The notes under the pieces were generated by a model. It was given only the letters and a program-made list of their open reading frames with translations. It was not told the origin of the DNA and searched no databases. A DNA stretch of 38,176 nucleotides, taken from JBLNBU01 sp050260215. GTDB taxonomy: Bacteria > Pseudomonadota > Alphaproteobacteria > Rhodospirillales > Magnetospirillaceae. This document shows positions 15,627 through 23,882 of this stretch, piece after piece. The stretch lies in contig JBLNBU010000140.1 in the NCBI GenBank assembly GCA_050260215.1, forward strand, positions 1-38,176. Reading direction: 5' to 3'. Position numbers and translations under genes: made by a program. Within the stretch, counting starts at the first letter, position 1. Every line of letters begins with the position of its first letter.

Positions 15627-15788
15627 GGGCAAGCCCCCAGTTGGCTGGACGGCCGGCACCATAACACCACCAGTCCACCCCACCAAGAGCCCTGGGCCCC
15701 CGGATCCCCTCGCACTGAGGAGCGCGGAGTTATACGAGTTTAATGTGTAGATTACCGCCTAATCACAGTTTCACACTGAACATTTGTG

Positions 15789-15817
15789 TTGAATTCGTCG
15801 AACGGTCCTGGCATATA
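15789..15817 (+). promoter_or_regulatory. Putative sigma-70 promoter of the rhodanese gene
   Basis: TTGAAT at 15789-15794 and CATATA at 15812-15817 are separated by 17 bp and lie about 40 bp before the ATG of the rhodanese gene. The surrounding thyA/rhodanese intergenic region (15627-15857) is clearly more AT-rich than the rest of the window. It also contains a short inverted repeat, GATTA-ccgcc-TAATC at 15750-15764, that could be an operator. This rests on motif matching only. Confidence 0.45.
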
Positions 15818-15857
15818 CCTCTCCAGATGTGAAATTCACCGGGTGACGGAGAGTGCG

Positions 15858-16205
15858 ATGAGCTTCCTGGAAATCGGCCTGATCGAGCTGGACCCGCCCA
15901 CGGTCAAGGCGCTGCTGGACAGCGGCGAGGCGGTGCTGATCGACGTGCGCGAGGACGAGGAATACGCCGAGGAGCACATCGCCGGTTCCGAACTGCTGCC
16001 CATGAGCGACTTCGAGGTCGCCACCTGGCCGGTCCGGCCGGGCAGGAAGATCATCATCTCGTGCCTGGGCGGCGTGCGCTCGGCCGCCATCGCCAACAAG
16101 CTGATCTCGTCGGGCCACCCTTGGGCCGTCCACATGAAGGGCGGGCTGAAGGCGTGGAAGGAAGCCGGACTCCCCACCGTGGTGGGCGAGGCCCCCGCCG
16201 GCTGA
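15858..16205 (+). CDS. Rhodanese-like domain protein
   Basis: Single-domain rhodanese of 115 aa. The persulfide-forming cysteine is Cys69 in IIISCLGGVRSA, in the active-site loop. The CH2A/B-like motifs VLIDVREDEEYAEEHIAGS and HMKGGLKAWKEAGLP are present. It has no signal peptide, so it is probably cytosolic, handling sulfane sulfur transfer. The physiological partner is unknown. It is preceded by a plausible sigma-70 promoter and is transcribed away from thyA-folA. Confidence 0.92.
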   Translation: MSFLEIGLIELDPPTVKALLDSGEAVLIDVREDEEYAEEHIAGSELLPMSDFEVATWPVRPGRKIIISCLGGVRSAAIANKLISSGHPWAVHMKGGLKAWKEAGLPTVVGEAPAG

Positions 16206-16373
16206 CCTTTCGGCCGGGCGGTCCCTCTCCCGTCCGGCCTATCCCGCCTGCTCCCGATTACCCTGGACGGCCCGTTGAGGGCCGTCGCCGTTTCCGCCAT
16301 GGTGCCGGGCCTCGGGCGACGGTCGGCGGACCGCTCCCCGGGCCATCACAGCCGAACGGGAGGAGACGGCCTC

Positions 16374-16661
16374 ATGCATCATGCGCGCCCCACCATTCAT
16401 CCGGGCGAAATCCTGCGCGAAGAGTTCCTGAAGCCGGCCGGCGTCGACGTGGAGACCCTGGCCCGGGACCTCAAGCTGCCCGAGGACCGCCTGGTGTCCC
16501 TGGTGGAGGAGCGCGGCGGCGTCTGCGTGGACACCGCGCTCAGGCTGTCGCACTACTTCGGCACCTCGGAGCGCTTCTGGCTCGAGATGCAGATGGTCTA
16601 CGACATCGAGCACGTCAGGCCGGTGGTCGAGCGGGCCGACATCCCTCGCAACGGTACCTGA
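16374..16661 (+). CDS. HigA-family XRE transcriptional regulator without adjacent toxin
   Basis: Protein of 95 aa with the HigA/VapI layout: PTIHPGEILREEFLKPAGVDVETLARDLKLPEDRLVSLVEERGGVCVDTALRLSHYFGTSERFWLEMQ covers the helix-turn-helix and the dimer segment. A good ribosome binding site (GGGAGGAG) precedes the ATG. In classical loci a HigB (RelE-like) toxin lies directly upstream. Here the 168 bp upstream contains no reading frame long enough, and downstream is sppA. It is therefore either an orphan antitoxin or an independent regulator. The HigA assignment is by family resemblance. Confidence 0.85.
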   Translation: MHHARPTIHPGEILREEFLKPAGVDVETLARDLKLPEDRLVSLVEERGGVCVDTALRLSHYFGTSERFWLEMQMVYDIEHVRPVVERADIPRNGT

Positions 16662-16671
16662 AGGGGCGGCC

Positions 16672-16699
16672 TTGCCAGGCGGGTGAGGGCGGGTACACT
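16672..16699 (+). promoter_or_regulatory. Putative promoter of sppA
   Basis: TTGCCA at 16672-16677 and TACACT at 16694-16699, with a 16-bp spacer, lie about 50 bp before the sppA ATG in the gap after the HigA-like gene. The hexamers are a fair match to sigma-70, but the region is GC-rich. Confidence 0.35.
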
Positions 16700-16751
16700 G
16701 GCCAACTGATCCTGGCCGCCGAACCCGGCCCGCCCACAAGGGGAACCCGCC

Positions 16752-18515
16752 ATGCGCCGTCTCGCCCGCATCCTGCTCGTCACCCTTGCCCTGATCGGGC
16801 TTCTGGCGGTGGCCCTGGTCGGGCTTGGCATCTGGGGCGCGGTGCAGATCGCCGACAAGGTCGAGCCGCCGCTGCCCAAGCGCATGGTGCTGACCCTCGA
16901 CCTCGAAGGGAAGTTCCACGAGGCCGGCGCGGGCGATCCCTTCGCCAAGCTGTCGGGCGAGAAGGTCTATGTGCTGCGCAAGGCGGTCGAGGCCATCGAC
17001 GCCGCCGGCAGCGACCCACGGGTGGTCGGGCTGCTGGCCACCATGGGCAAGACCTCGCTCAGCCTGGCCGCCGCCCAGGAATTGCGCGACGCCGTCGGCC
17101 GCTTCCGCGCCTCGGGCAAGCCGGCGGTGGTATTCGCCGAGACCATGGGCGAGTTCGGCGCCGGCACGCTGGACTACTACCTGGCCACCGGCTTCGGCCA
17201 GCTGTGGCTGCAGCCTTCGGGCGACGTCGGCCTGACCGGCGTGCTGGCCGAAAGCCCATTCGTCAAGGGCACGCTGGACCTGCTGGGCATCAAGCCCGAG
17301 TTCTCGGGCCGCTGGGAGTACAAGTCGGCCATCGAGCTGTTCACCGAGACCGGCTTCACCCAGCCGCACAAGCAGAACCTGGGCCGGCTGCTCGACTCCT
17401 GGACCGGCCAGATGGTCGACGGCATCGCGAGCGCCCGCAAGCTGCCGCCCGACAAGGTACGTGCCCTGCTGGGCAACGGTCCCTTCGTCGCCGCCGAGGC
17501 CCTGTCGGCCGGGCTGGTCGACAAGCTGGGCTACCGCGAGGCGGCGCTGCAGGCCGTCACCGGCGGCGGCGCCCCGGCCAAGGAGGTGGACGCCGCCGAC
17601 TATGCCGGCGCGTTGCCCCGCTCGCACGGCACCAAGGTGGCGGTGGTCGTCGGCACCGGGGCCATCCACCGCGGCGATTCCGACCACGGCTTCGGTGCCG
17701 CCGACGACTTCGGCTCGAAAACCATCGCCAAGGCCTTCCGCGACGCCATCGACGACAAGGAGGTCAAGGCCATCATCTTCCGCATCGACAGCCCCGGCGG
17801 CTCGTACGTCGCCTCGGACACGGTGTGGAACGAGGTCCGCCGCGCCCGCGAGGCCGGCAAGCCGGTGGTCGCCTCCATGGGCGGGGTGGCGGCCTCGGGT
17901 GGCTATTTCGTCGCCATGGGCGCCGACCGCGTGATCGCCCAGCCGGGCACCATCACCGGGTCGATCGGCGTGTTCTCGGGCAAGATGGTCATGGCCGACT
18001 TCTGGAAGAAGATCGGGGTGTCGTGGGACGAACTGCATCGCGGCGACAACGCCGCCATGTGGAGCGTCAACCAGCCGTTCTCGCCCCAAGCCTGGGCCAG
18101 GGTCAACGCCGTGCTCGACCGCATCTACGCCGACTTCACCACCAAGGCCGCCGAGGGCCGCCACATTCCGCCCGCCAAGATGGACGAGCTGGCCCGCGGC
18201 CGCATCTGGAGCGGCGCCGACGCCAAGGCGGCCGGGCTGGTCGACAGCCTTGGCGGCTGGCGGGAAGCGGTGGCGTCGGCGCGCGAGTTGGCCCGCCTGC
18301 CCGCCGACGCCCCCGTCGAGCTGGTCGCCTTCCCCCGTCCCAGCAAGCCGTGGGAACTGCTGGCGGAGACCATGTCGGGCGGGTCGCAGGTCCGCGGGAT
18401 GGTCCGCGCCGTGCGCGTGCTGGAACCGGTGCTGGCCCGCCTCGATATGCTGGTACGGCCCGGTGACGCCACCTTGATGATGCCGCCCCTGGTCGTCGAT
18501 GGAGGCCGCCCGTGA
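16752..18515 (+). CDS. sppA: Signal peptide peptidase SppA, long (67K) form
   Basis: Membrane-anchored serine protease of 587 aa that degrades cleaved signal peptides. The N-terminal anchor (ILLVTLALIGLLAVALVGLGIWGAVQIAD) is followed by two homologous S49 domains. The Ser/Lys dyad is visible: Lys191 in the first domain (WEYKSAIELF) and Ser382 in the second (VAASGGYFVAMGADRVIAQPG), spaced like the E. coli residues. Its length matches the E. coli-type long form rather than the ~300-aa form. The stop overlaps the GTG of the downstream SDR by 4 bases, so the two are co-transcribed. Confidence 0.95.
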   Translation: MRRLARILLVTLALIGLLAVALVGLGIWGAVQIADKVEPPLPKRMVLTLDLEGKFHEAGAGDPFAKLSGEKVYVLRKAVEAIDAAGSDPRVVGLLATMGKTSLSLAAAQELRDAVGRFRASGKPAVVFAETMGEFGAGTLDYYLATGFGQLWLQPSGDVGLTGVLAESPFVKGTLDLLGIKPEFSGRWEYKSAIELFTETGFTQPHKQNLGRLLDSWTGQMVDGIASARKLPPDKVRALLGNGPFVAAEALSAGLVDKLGYREAALQAVTGGGAPAKEVDAADYAGALPRSHGTKVAVVVGTGAIHRGDSDHGFGAADDFGSKTIAKAFRDAIDDKEVKAIIFRIDSPGGSYVASDTVWNEVRRAREAGKPVVASMGGVAASGGYFVAMGADRVIAQPGTITGSIGVFSGKMVMADFWKKIGVSWDELHRGDNAAMWSVNQPFSPQAWARVNAVLDRIYADFTTKAAEGRHIPPAKMDELARGRIWSGADAKAAGLVDSLGGWREAVASARELARLPADAPVELVAFPRPSKPWELLAETMSGGSQVRGMVRAVRVLEPVLARLDMLVRPGDATLMMPPLVVDGGRP

Positions 18516-19252
18516 CCGCCGCCCCCAAGACCGTCGTGGTCACCGGCGCCAGCCGCGGCATCGGCCATGCCATCGCCCGGCGCTTCCTGGCCGAAGGCTG
18601 GCGGGTGATCACCTGCGCCCGGGCCGAGGTGCCCGACCAGTGCCGCATCGACCCCAACTGGGCCTGCCACATCCCCACCGACCTGGCCGACCCCGCCAGC
18701 ACCGAGGCCTTCGTCGCCAGGGCCAACCAGGTGCTGGGCAATGATCCGCTGCACGCCCTGATCAACAATGCCGGCGTCAGCCCCAAGACCAGCTTCCGCG
18801 AGCGCCTGGGCGTCCTGAACGGCCCCATCGACGGCTGGAAGGACGTGTTCGAGCTGAACTTCTTCGCCCCCCTGCGCCTGGCCCGCGGCTTCGCCAGCGC
18901 GCTGCACCGGGGAGGCGGGGCGATCGTCAACATCACCTCGATCGCCGGGCACTACGTGCACCCGTTCGCCGGCTCGGCCTATTCGACGTCGAAGGCGGCG
19001 CTGTCGGGCCTGACCCGCGAGATGGCGGCCGAGATGGCCCAGCTGGGGGTGCGCGTCAATGCGGTGGCGCCGGGCGAGATCCGTACCGAGATGATCTCGG
19101 CCGAGTACGAGGCGCTGATCCCGCGCATCCCGCTCGACCGCATGGGCACCCCCGAAGACGTCGCCGCCACCGTGTTCCGCCTGTGCGGCGGCGACTTCGC
19201 CTACGTCACCGGCACCGAGGTCTTCGTCACCGGCGGCCAGCATTTGTATTGA
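18512..19252 (+). CDS. Short-chain dehydrogenase/reductase (SDR) family protein
   Basis: Classical SDR of 246 aa: cofactor-binding TGASRGIG (residues ~11-18), NNAGVSP, catalytic Ser in ITSIAG, and the YSTSK (YxxxK) motif. The sequence ends in the usual VTGTEVFVTGGQHLY. Substrate is unknown, and NAD versus NADP preference cannot be settled here. It starts with GTG inside the sppA stop codon (GTGA), with GGAGG about 6 bases upstream, so it is translationally coupled to sppA. It ends just before a perfect palindromic repeat. Confidence 0.92.
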   Translation: MTAAPKTVVVTGASRGIGHAIARRFLAEGWRVITCARAEVPDQCRIDPNWACHIPTDLADPASTEAFVARANQVLGNDPLHALINNAGVSPKTSFRERLGVLNGPIDGWKDVFELNFFAPLRLARGFASALHRGGGAIVNITSIAGHYVHPFAGSAYSTSKAALSGLTREMAAEMAQLGVRVNAVAPGEIRTEMISAEYEALIPRIPLDRMGTPEDVAATVFRLCGGDFAYVTGTEVFVTGGQHLY

Positions 19253-19258
19253 GTGAAC

Positions 19259-19282
19259 GCCCTCTCCCTCGAGGGAGAGGGC
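19259..19282. repeat. Perfect 24-bp palindrome, CCCTCTCCC family (copy 2)
   Basis: GCCCTCTCCCTC followed directly by its exact complement forms a 24-bp palindrome centred on CTCGAG. It lies between the convergent ends of the SDR gene and the phosphatase-like gene, starting 6 bp after the SDR stop. It could terminate or stabilise transcripts from both sides. Confidence 0.85.
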
Positions 19283-19288
19283 TTAAGA

Positions 19289-19846
19289 TCAGCGCATGTC
19301 CTCGGGCAGTTCCGGCTCGCGCTCGCCGCCGCGCAGTTGGGCGACCAGGTCGGGGAAGGCGCGGGCGACCAGCAGGTGGTGTTCGCGCATCGCCTCGACC
19401 AGCGCGCCGCCGCGGCCCAGGGCGGCGTCGGCCATGCGGATCATCAGGCTGTTGGGCCAGGCCGAGGGGCGGATGGCGCGCACTTCGGCGAAGGCGTCCC
19501 GCTCGCGCCCCGGATTGTGCTGGGCCAGCAGGATCGCCGCCGCCGCGGTCGAGCGGCTGATACCCATGTGGCAGTGGACCAGCAGGTGTCCGATGCCGGT
19601 GGTGCGATCCCCGAAGTCCAGGATGGCGGCAACGTCGCGTTCGGTGGGAACGACGTGGCCGTCGCGGGCGGCGATGATGTCGTGGTAGCGCCATACCGTG
19701 CGCCGGTGCGCCCCATAGCCGGCGAAGTCGCCGGGGTCGGGATGGCCGGGGTCCAGGATGGTCAGCACATGGGTGACGCCGGCGGCCGAATGCCGGCACA
19801 GCTCGGCCAGTCCACAGATGGTGATCTTGTAGGGGACCAGGGGCAT
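19289..19846 (-). CDS. Dual-specificity/tyrosine phosphatase-like protein
   Basis: Protein of 185 aa with the cysteine phosphatase P-loop HCHMGISRS (HCxxGxxRS), catalytic Cys92 and the following Arg. An upstream Asp that could act as general acid is present (HDIIAARDGH). The protein otherwise has the compact DSP-like layout, with no signal peptide. The substrate is unknown. It is a single-gene unit bounded on both sides by copies of the same palindrome, between the SDR gene and gatB. Base composition matches the neighbours. Confidence 0.87.
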   Translation of the reverse strand: MPLVPYKITICGLAELCRHSAAGVTHVLTILDPGHPDPGDFAGYGAHRRTVWRYHDIIAARDGHVVPTERDVAAILDFGDRTTGIGHLLVHCHMGISRSTAAAAILLAQHNPGRERDAFAEVRAIRPSAWPNSLMIRMADAALGRGGALVEAMREHHLLVARAFPDLVAQLRGGEREPELPEDMR

Positions 19847-19858
19847 CAGGGCACGTAA

Positions 19859-19884
19859 CTCCCTCTCCCTCGAGGGAGAGGGAG
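19859..19884. repeat. Perfect 26-bp palindrome, CCCTCTCCC family (copy 3)
   Basis: CTCCCTCTCCCTC followed by its exact complement, again centred on CTCGAG. It lies between the gatB stop (19926) and the phosphatase ATG (19846), in the path of gatCAB transcription. No T-run follows on the minus strand, so termination is not certain. Confidence 0.85.
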
Positions 19885-19925
19885 CTTCGTTTACCTGGGG
19901 CCCGTCCGGCAGGCAATCAACCCGA

Positions 19926-21383
19926 TCAGCCGTTGATCTTCTTGTTCAGCAACTCGTTGACCATGGCCGGGTTGGCCTTGCCCTGGGTCGCCTTCATCAC
20001 CTGGCCGACGAACCAGCCGAGCAGCGCGGTCTTGCCCGCCTTGATCTGCTCGACCTTGTCGGCGTTGGCGGCGATGACCTGGTCGATGGCCGCCTCGATG
20101 GCGCCGGTGTCGGTGACCTGCTTCAGGCCGCGTTCCTCGACCAGGGTCGCCGGCGCCTTGCCGGTCTCCAGCATCAGGGCGAAGACGTCCTTGGCCAGGC
20201 GGCCCGACAGGGTGCCGTCCTTGATCAGGTCGATCAGCTGGCCGAGATCGGCGGCCGAGACCGGCGGGTCCTCGATGGTGCGGCCGGTGGCGTTGAGCGC
20301 ACCGAAGAAGTCGCCCATCACCCAGTTGGCGGCCAGCTTGGAGTCGCGGCCCTTGGCCACCGTCTCGAAGAAGTCGGCGCTGGCCTTTTCCGCCACCAGC
20401 ACGCCGGCGTCATAGGCCGACAGGCCGTACTCGGCCATGAAGCGGGCCTTCTTCTCGTCGGGCAGTTCGGGCAGGGTCGCCTTGATCGCGTCGACCATGT
20501 CCTGGCCGATCACCAGCGGCAGCAGGTCGGGATCGGGGAAGTAGCGGTAGTCGTGGGCGTGCTCCTTCGACCGCATGGAGCGGGTCTCGCCCTTGTTGGA
20601 ATCGAACAGGCGGGTTTCCTGGTCGATGGTGCCGCCCGATTCGTAGACGTCGATGTGGCGCCGGGCCTCGTACTCGATGGCCTGCTGCAGGAAGCGGATC
20701 GAGTTGACGTTCTTGATCTCGCAACGGGTGCGCAGTTCGGTCGCGCCCTTGGGCCGCACGCTGACATTGGCGTCGCAGCGCATCGAGCCTTCCTGCATGT
20801 TGCCGTCGCAGGTGCCCAGATAGCGCAGGATCGAGCGCAGCTTGGAGACGTACAGGCCGGCCTCCTCGGGGCTGGACATGTGCGGCTTGGAGACGATCTC
20901 CATCAGCGCCACGCCCGAGCGGTTGAGGTCGATCAGCGACTTGGTCGGATGCTGGTCGTGGATGGACTTGCCGGCGTCCTGCTCCAGGTGCAGGCGCTCG
21001 ATGCCGACCGCCTTGGTGGTGCCGTCGGGCAGGTCGATCAGCAGCTCGCCCTCGCCGATGATGGGCAGGTCGTACTGGCTGATCTGATAGCCCTGCGGCA
21101 GGTCGGCGTAGAAGTAGTTCTTGCGCGCGAACACCGAGCGCAGGTTGACCTTGGCCTTCAGGCCCAGCCCGGTCTTCACCGCCTGCTCGACGCACAGCTT
21201 GTTGATCACCGGCAGCATGCCGGGGAAGCCGGCGTCGACGAAGCTGACCTGGTCGTTGGGCTCGGCGCCGAACGCGGTGGCCGCGCCCGAGAACAGCTTG
21301 GCCTGCGAGATCACCTGGGCATGGACCTCGAGCCCGATGACCAGCTCCCAGTCGCAGGTGTCGCCTTGGATCAGATATGCCAT
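19926..21383 (-). CDS. gatB: Asp-tRNA(Asn)/Glu-tRNA(Gln) amidotransferase subunit B
   Basis: tRNA-binding and kinase subunit of the GatCAB complex, 485 aa. The N-terminal catalytic cradle shows WELVIGLEVHAQV, FVDAGFPGMLPVIN, YFYADLPQGYQISQYD and GIERLHLEQDAGKS. The C-terminal helical and YqeY-like domain ends IKAGKTALLGWFVGQVMKATQGKANP. These are diagnostic. The start at 21383 sits 1 bp from the gatA stop, so they are co-transcribed. With GatC and GatA it amidates misacylated Glu-tRNA(Gln) and/or Asp-tRNA(Asn). Confidence 0.97.
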   Translation of the reverse strand: MAYLIQGDTCDWELVIGLEVHAQVISQAKLFSGAATAFGAEPNDQVSFVDAGFPGMLPVINKLCVEQAVKTGLGLKAKVNLRSVFARKNYFYADLPQGYQISQYDLPIIGEGELLIDLPDGTTKAVGIERLHLEQDAGKSIHDQHPTKSLIDLNRSGVALMEIVSKPHMSSPEEAGLYVSKLRSILRYLGTCDGNMQEGSMRCDANVSVRPKGATELRTRCEIKNVNSIRFLQQAIEYEARRHIDVYESGGTIDQETRLFDSNKGETRSMRSKEHAHDYRYFPDPDLLPLVIGQDMVDAIKATLPELPDEKKARFMAEYGLSAYDAGVLVAEKASADFFETVAKGRDSKLAANWVMGDFFGALNATGRTIEDPPVSAADLGQLIDLIKDGTLSGRLAKDVFALMLETGKAPATLVEERGLKQVTDTGAIEAAIDQVIAANADKVEQIKAGKTALLGWFVGQVMKATQGKANPAMVNELLNKKING

Positions 21384-21384
21384 C

Positions 21385-22857
21385 TCACACCCCCTGCGGA
21401 CGGGCGCTGAACGCCGCCGCCTGTTCCATCACGCCGGCCACCTTGAACACCGTCTCCTCGTCGAAGGGCCGGCCGATCAGCTGCAGGCCCAGCGGCAGCC
21501 CGTCGGAGGACAGGCCGGCGGGCAAGCTGAGGCCGGGCAGGCCGGCCAAGCTGGTGGGGATGGTGAACACGTCGTTGAGCCACATGGTGACGGGGTCGTC
21601 GGAGTTCTCGCCCTGCCCGAAGGCGGCCGAAGGCGCGGTCGGGGTCAGGATGACGTCCACCGTCTCGTAGGCCTTGCGGAAATCCTCGGCGATCTGGCGG
21701 CGCACCTTCTGGGCCTTGGCGTAATAGGCGTCGTAGTAGCCCGCCGACAGCGCGTAGGTGCCGATCAGGATGCGGCGGCGCACCTCCTTGCCGAAGCCGG
21801 CGGCGCGGGTCTTCTTGTACATGTCGTCCAGGGTCTTGCCCTCGACGCGCAAGCCGAAGCGCACGCCGTCGTAGCGCGCCAGGTTGGACGAGCACTCGGC
21901 CGGGGCGATGATGTAGTAGGTCGGCAGGGCGTACTTGGTGTGCGGCAGGCTGATCTCGACCGGGGTGGCCCCGGCCGCCTTCAGCCACTCGATGCCTTGG
22001 CTCCACACCGCCTCGACCTCGGCATTGAGGCCGTCGGGGCGGTATTCCTTGGGGATGCCGACCTTCAGGCCGCGGATGTCGCCGGTCAGCGCCGCTTCGA
22101 AGTTGGGCACCGCCATGGGCGCCGAGGTGGAATCCATCGGATCGTGGCCGGCCATGGCGCCCAGCATGATGGCGCAGTCGCGCACCGTGCGCGCCATGGG
22201 GCCGGCCTGGTCGAGCGAACTGGCGAACGCGACGATGCCGAAGCGCGAGCAGCGGCCATAGGTGGGCTTGATGCCGACGATGCCGCAGAACGCCGCCGGC
22301 TGGCGGATCGACCCGCCGGTGTCGGTGCCGGTCGCGCCCAGGCACAGCCGCGCCGCCACGGCGGCGGCCGAGCCGCCCGAGCTGCCGCCCGGTACCAGCT
22401 TGGTCGCCGGGTCGGAGGTACGCTTCCACGGGTTCTCGACGGGGCCGAAATAGCTGGTGATGTTGGCCGAGCCCATGGCGAACTCGTCCAGGTTCAGCTT
22501 GCCCAGTGCGACCGCGCCGGCACGCGCCAGGTTGGCGGTGACGGTGGACTCGTACTGGGGCACGAAGCCTTCCAGGATGTGGCTGGCCGCGGTGGTCTGC
22601 ACCCCCTTGGTGCAGAACAGGTCCTTGATGCCGAGCGGAATGCCTTCGAGCGCGCCCACCTGGCCGGCCTGGCGGCGCATGTCGGACGCCTTGGCGGCCT
22701 CGAGGGCGAGGTCGGGGGTCTCGGTGATGAAGGCGTTCAGGTGCTTGAACCGCGCCATGGCGTCCACATGGGCGCTGGTCAGCTCGACTGCGGTGAATTC
22801 GCCCTTGGCCAGCCCGTCGCGGGCCTCGGCGATGGAGAGATTGGTGAGATCAGTCAT
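21385..22857 (-). CDS. gatA: Asp-tRNA(Asn)/Glu-tRNA(Gln) amidotransferase subunit A
   Basis: Amidase-signature subunit, 490 aa, that releases ammonia from glutamine for GatB. The catalytic Lys lies in PLGIKDLFCTKG. The Gly/Ser-rich motif PGGSSGGSAAAVAARLC carries the cis-Ser, and the nucleophile Ser lies in GTDTGGSIRQPAAFCG. The start at 22857 (MTDLTNLSIAEARDG) was chosen because it aligns with GatA N-termini and follows GAGGGGC. It is separated from gatC by about 100 bp of hairpin-rich sequence, unusual for this operon, and is followed immediately by gatB. Confidence 0.97.
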   Translation of the reverse strand: MTDLTNLSIAEARDGLAKGEFTAVELTSAHVDAMARFKHLNAFITETPDLALEAAKASDMRRQAGQVGALEGIPLGIKDLFCTKGVQTTAASHILEGFVPQYESTVTANLARAGAVALGKLNLDEFAMGSANITSYFGPVENPWKRTSDPATKLVPGGSSGGSAAAVAARLCLGATGTDTGGSIRQPAAFCGIVGIKPTYGRCSRFGIVAFASSLDQAGPMARTVRDCAIMLGAMAGHDPMDSTSAPMAVPNFEAALTGDIRGLKVGIPKEYRPDGLNAEVEAVWSQGIEWLKAAGATPVEISLPHTKYALPTYYIIAPAECSSNLARYDGVRFGLRVEGKTLDDMYKKTRAAGFGKEVRRRILIGTYALSAGYYDAYYAKAQKVRRQIAEDFRKAYETVDVILTPTAPSAAFGQGENSDDPVTMWLNDVFTIPTSLAGLPGLSLPAGLSSDGLPLGLQLIGRPFDEETVFKVAGVMEQAAAFSARPQGV

Positions 22858-22963
22858 GTGCTTGCCCCTCAAACGCCGGGCGGGGCGCATCCGCGCCCCT
22901 TGGCTTGCCTTCGCTTCGCTCCGGGGCGCTTAACGCGCCCGCGCTCGCCTTCGGCTCGCTCAT
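22850..22963 (-). other. Palindrome-rich spacer with an open frame linking gatC to gatA
   Basis: The ~102 bp between gatC and gatA is not ordinary spacer. It holds a perfect 7-bp hairpin (GGGGCGC at 22882-22888 with GCGCCCC at 22893-22899) and a second inverted repeat around TTAA near 22926-22943. An in-frame ATG overlaps the gatC TGA (ATGA). The resulting 37-codon frame (beginning MSEPKASAGALS) runs to a TGA that overlaps the first codons of gatA. It looks like a repeated palindromic element that has stayed translatable, so that ribosomes can pass from gatC to gatA. I doubt the peptide itself has a function. Confidence 0.5.
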
Positions 22964-23247
22964 TCCACCACCTTCGGCACCGTGAAGAAGCCGTCCATGG
23001 CTTCGGGGGCGTTGGCCAGCACCGCCTCTGCATAGCCGCCGTCGGTGACCTTGTCGGCGCGCAAGGGCGCGGTGATGTCGGCAACCGAGGTCATCACCTC
23101 GACCCCGCTGGTGTCGACCTCGGAGAGCTGCTCGACGAAGGTCAGGATCTTGGAAAGCTCGCCGGCCAGCGGCTCGAGCTCGTCTTCGGCGACTTCGATG
23201 CGCGCCAGCTCGGCGATGGCGCGCACGGCGGACTTGTCCAGGGACAT
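22960..23247 (-). CDS. gatC: Asp-tRNA(Asn)/Glu-tRNA(Gln) amidotransferase subunit C
   Basis: Small belt-like subunit that stabilises GatA-GatB, 95 aa. The family pattern is clear: AVRAIAELARIEVAEDELEPLAGELSKILTFVEQLSEVDTSGVEVM near the N-terminus, and PLRADKVTDGG with NAPEAMDGFFTVPKVVE at the C-terminus. AGGAG lies 8 bases before the ATG. It is the first gene of gatC-gatA-gatB and diverges from ruvX. Confidence 0.97.
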   Translation of the reverse strand: MSLDKSAVRAIAELARIEVAEDELEPLAGELSKILTFVEQLSEVDTSGVEVMTSVADITAPLRADKVTDGGYAEAVLANAPEAMDGFFTVPKVVE

Positions 23248-23361
23248 CGGATCTCCTGATGCGACAGGCTTTAAGAAACGGCTGCCGATTGTTAACAGCC
23301 ACCAGGGGCGTGCGCAACCCGTCGCTTGCGCCACGGCGCGGCTTGGGCCACCCTGGCGGTC

Positions 23362-23844
23362 ATGCCCGTCCTTGCCCTTGCCGACCTTGCCGCCCAGCTT
23401 CCCCGCCATGCCCGTGTCATGGGCCTGGATCTGGGGACGAAGACCATCGGCATGGCGCTGTCGGACGTCAGCCGCACGGTGGCGACGCCGTTCGACACCA
23501 TCCGGCGGGTCAAGTTCACCAAGGATGCCGAGCTGCTGTTTTCGCTGCTCGACAAGCACGAGGTCGCCGGGCTGGTGGTCGGCCTGCCGGTCGAGATGGA
23601 CGGGGGCGAGGGCGCGCGCTGCCAGTCGACCCGGGCCTTCGTCGCCAACCTGCTGAAGCTGCGCCCCGACCTGCCCGTCGCCTTCTGGGACGAGCGGCTG
23701 TCGACCGCCGCCGTCACCCGCACCTTGCTGGAAGCCGACGCTTCCCGCCGGCGCCGGGCCGAGGTGGTCGACAAGATGGCGGCGGCCTACATCCTTCAGG
23801 GGGCGCTCGACTCCCTGGCCCGACCAAACCTTAGTTATTCTTGA
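23362..23844 (+). CDS. ruvX: RuvX/YqgF family Holliday junction resolvase-like protein
   Basis: RNase H-fold protein of 160 aa, implicated in rRNA 5' processing and proposed as a resolvase. Motifs are VMGLDLGTKTIGMALSD (first acidic residue), GLVVGLPVEMDG, FWDERLSTAAV and VVDKMAAAYILQ. The ATG at 23362 (MPVLALADLA) was preferred to upstream non-ATG starts. It is divergent from gatC, a common neighbour in alphaproteobacteria. A strong intrinsic terminator follows the gene. Confidence 0.93.
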   Translation: MPVLALADLAAQLPRHARVMGLDLGTKTIGMALSDVSRTVATPFDTIRRVKFTKDAELLFSLLDKHEVAGLVVGLPVEMDGGEGARCQSTRAFVANLLKLRPDLPVAFWDERLSTAAVTRTLLEADASRRRRAEVVDKMAAAYILQGALDSLARPNLSYS

Positions 23845-23882
23845 TCGATTTTTGGGGCGGCGGTATTCTCGCCCCCGGTAAC

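Noticed and set aside
15741..15770. CRP/FNR-like operator upstream of the rhodanese gene (TGTG...CACA)
   Set aside because: The half-sites are too far apart for a CRP or FNR site. Only a short GATTA/TAATC inverted repeat remains, which is too weak to name.
16061..18466. A plus-strand open frame of about 800 codons overlapping the rhodanese, HigA-like and sppA genes
   Set aside because: It is a shifted reading of several real genes, rich in Arg/Gly/Pro, with no domains. sppA in the right frame has the full SppA signature.
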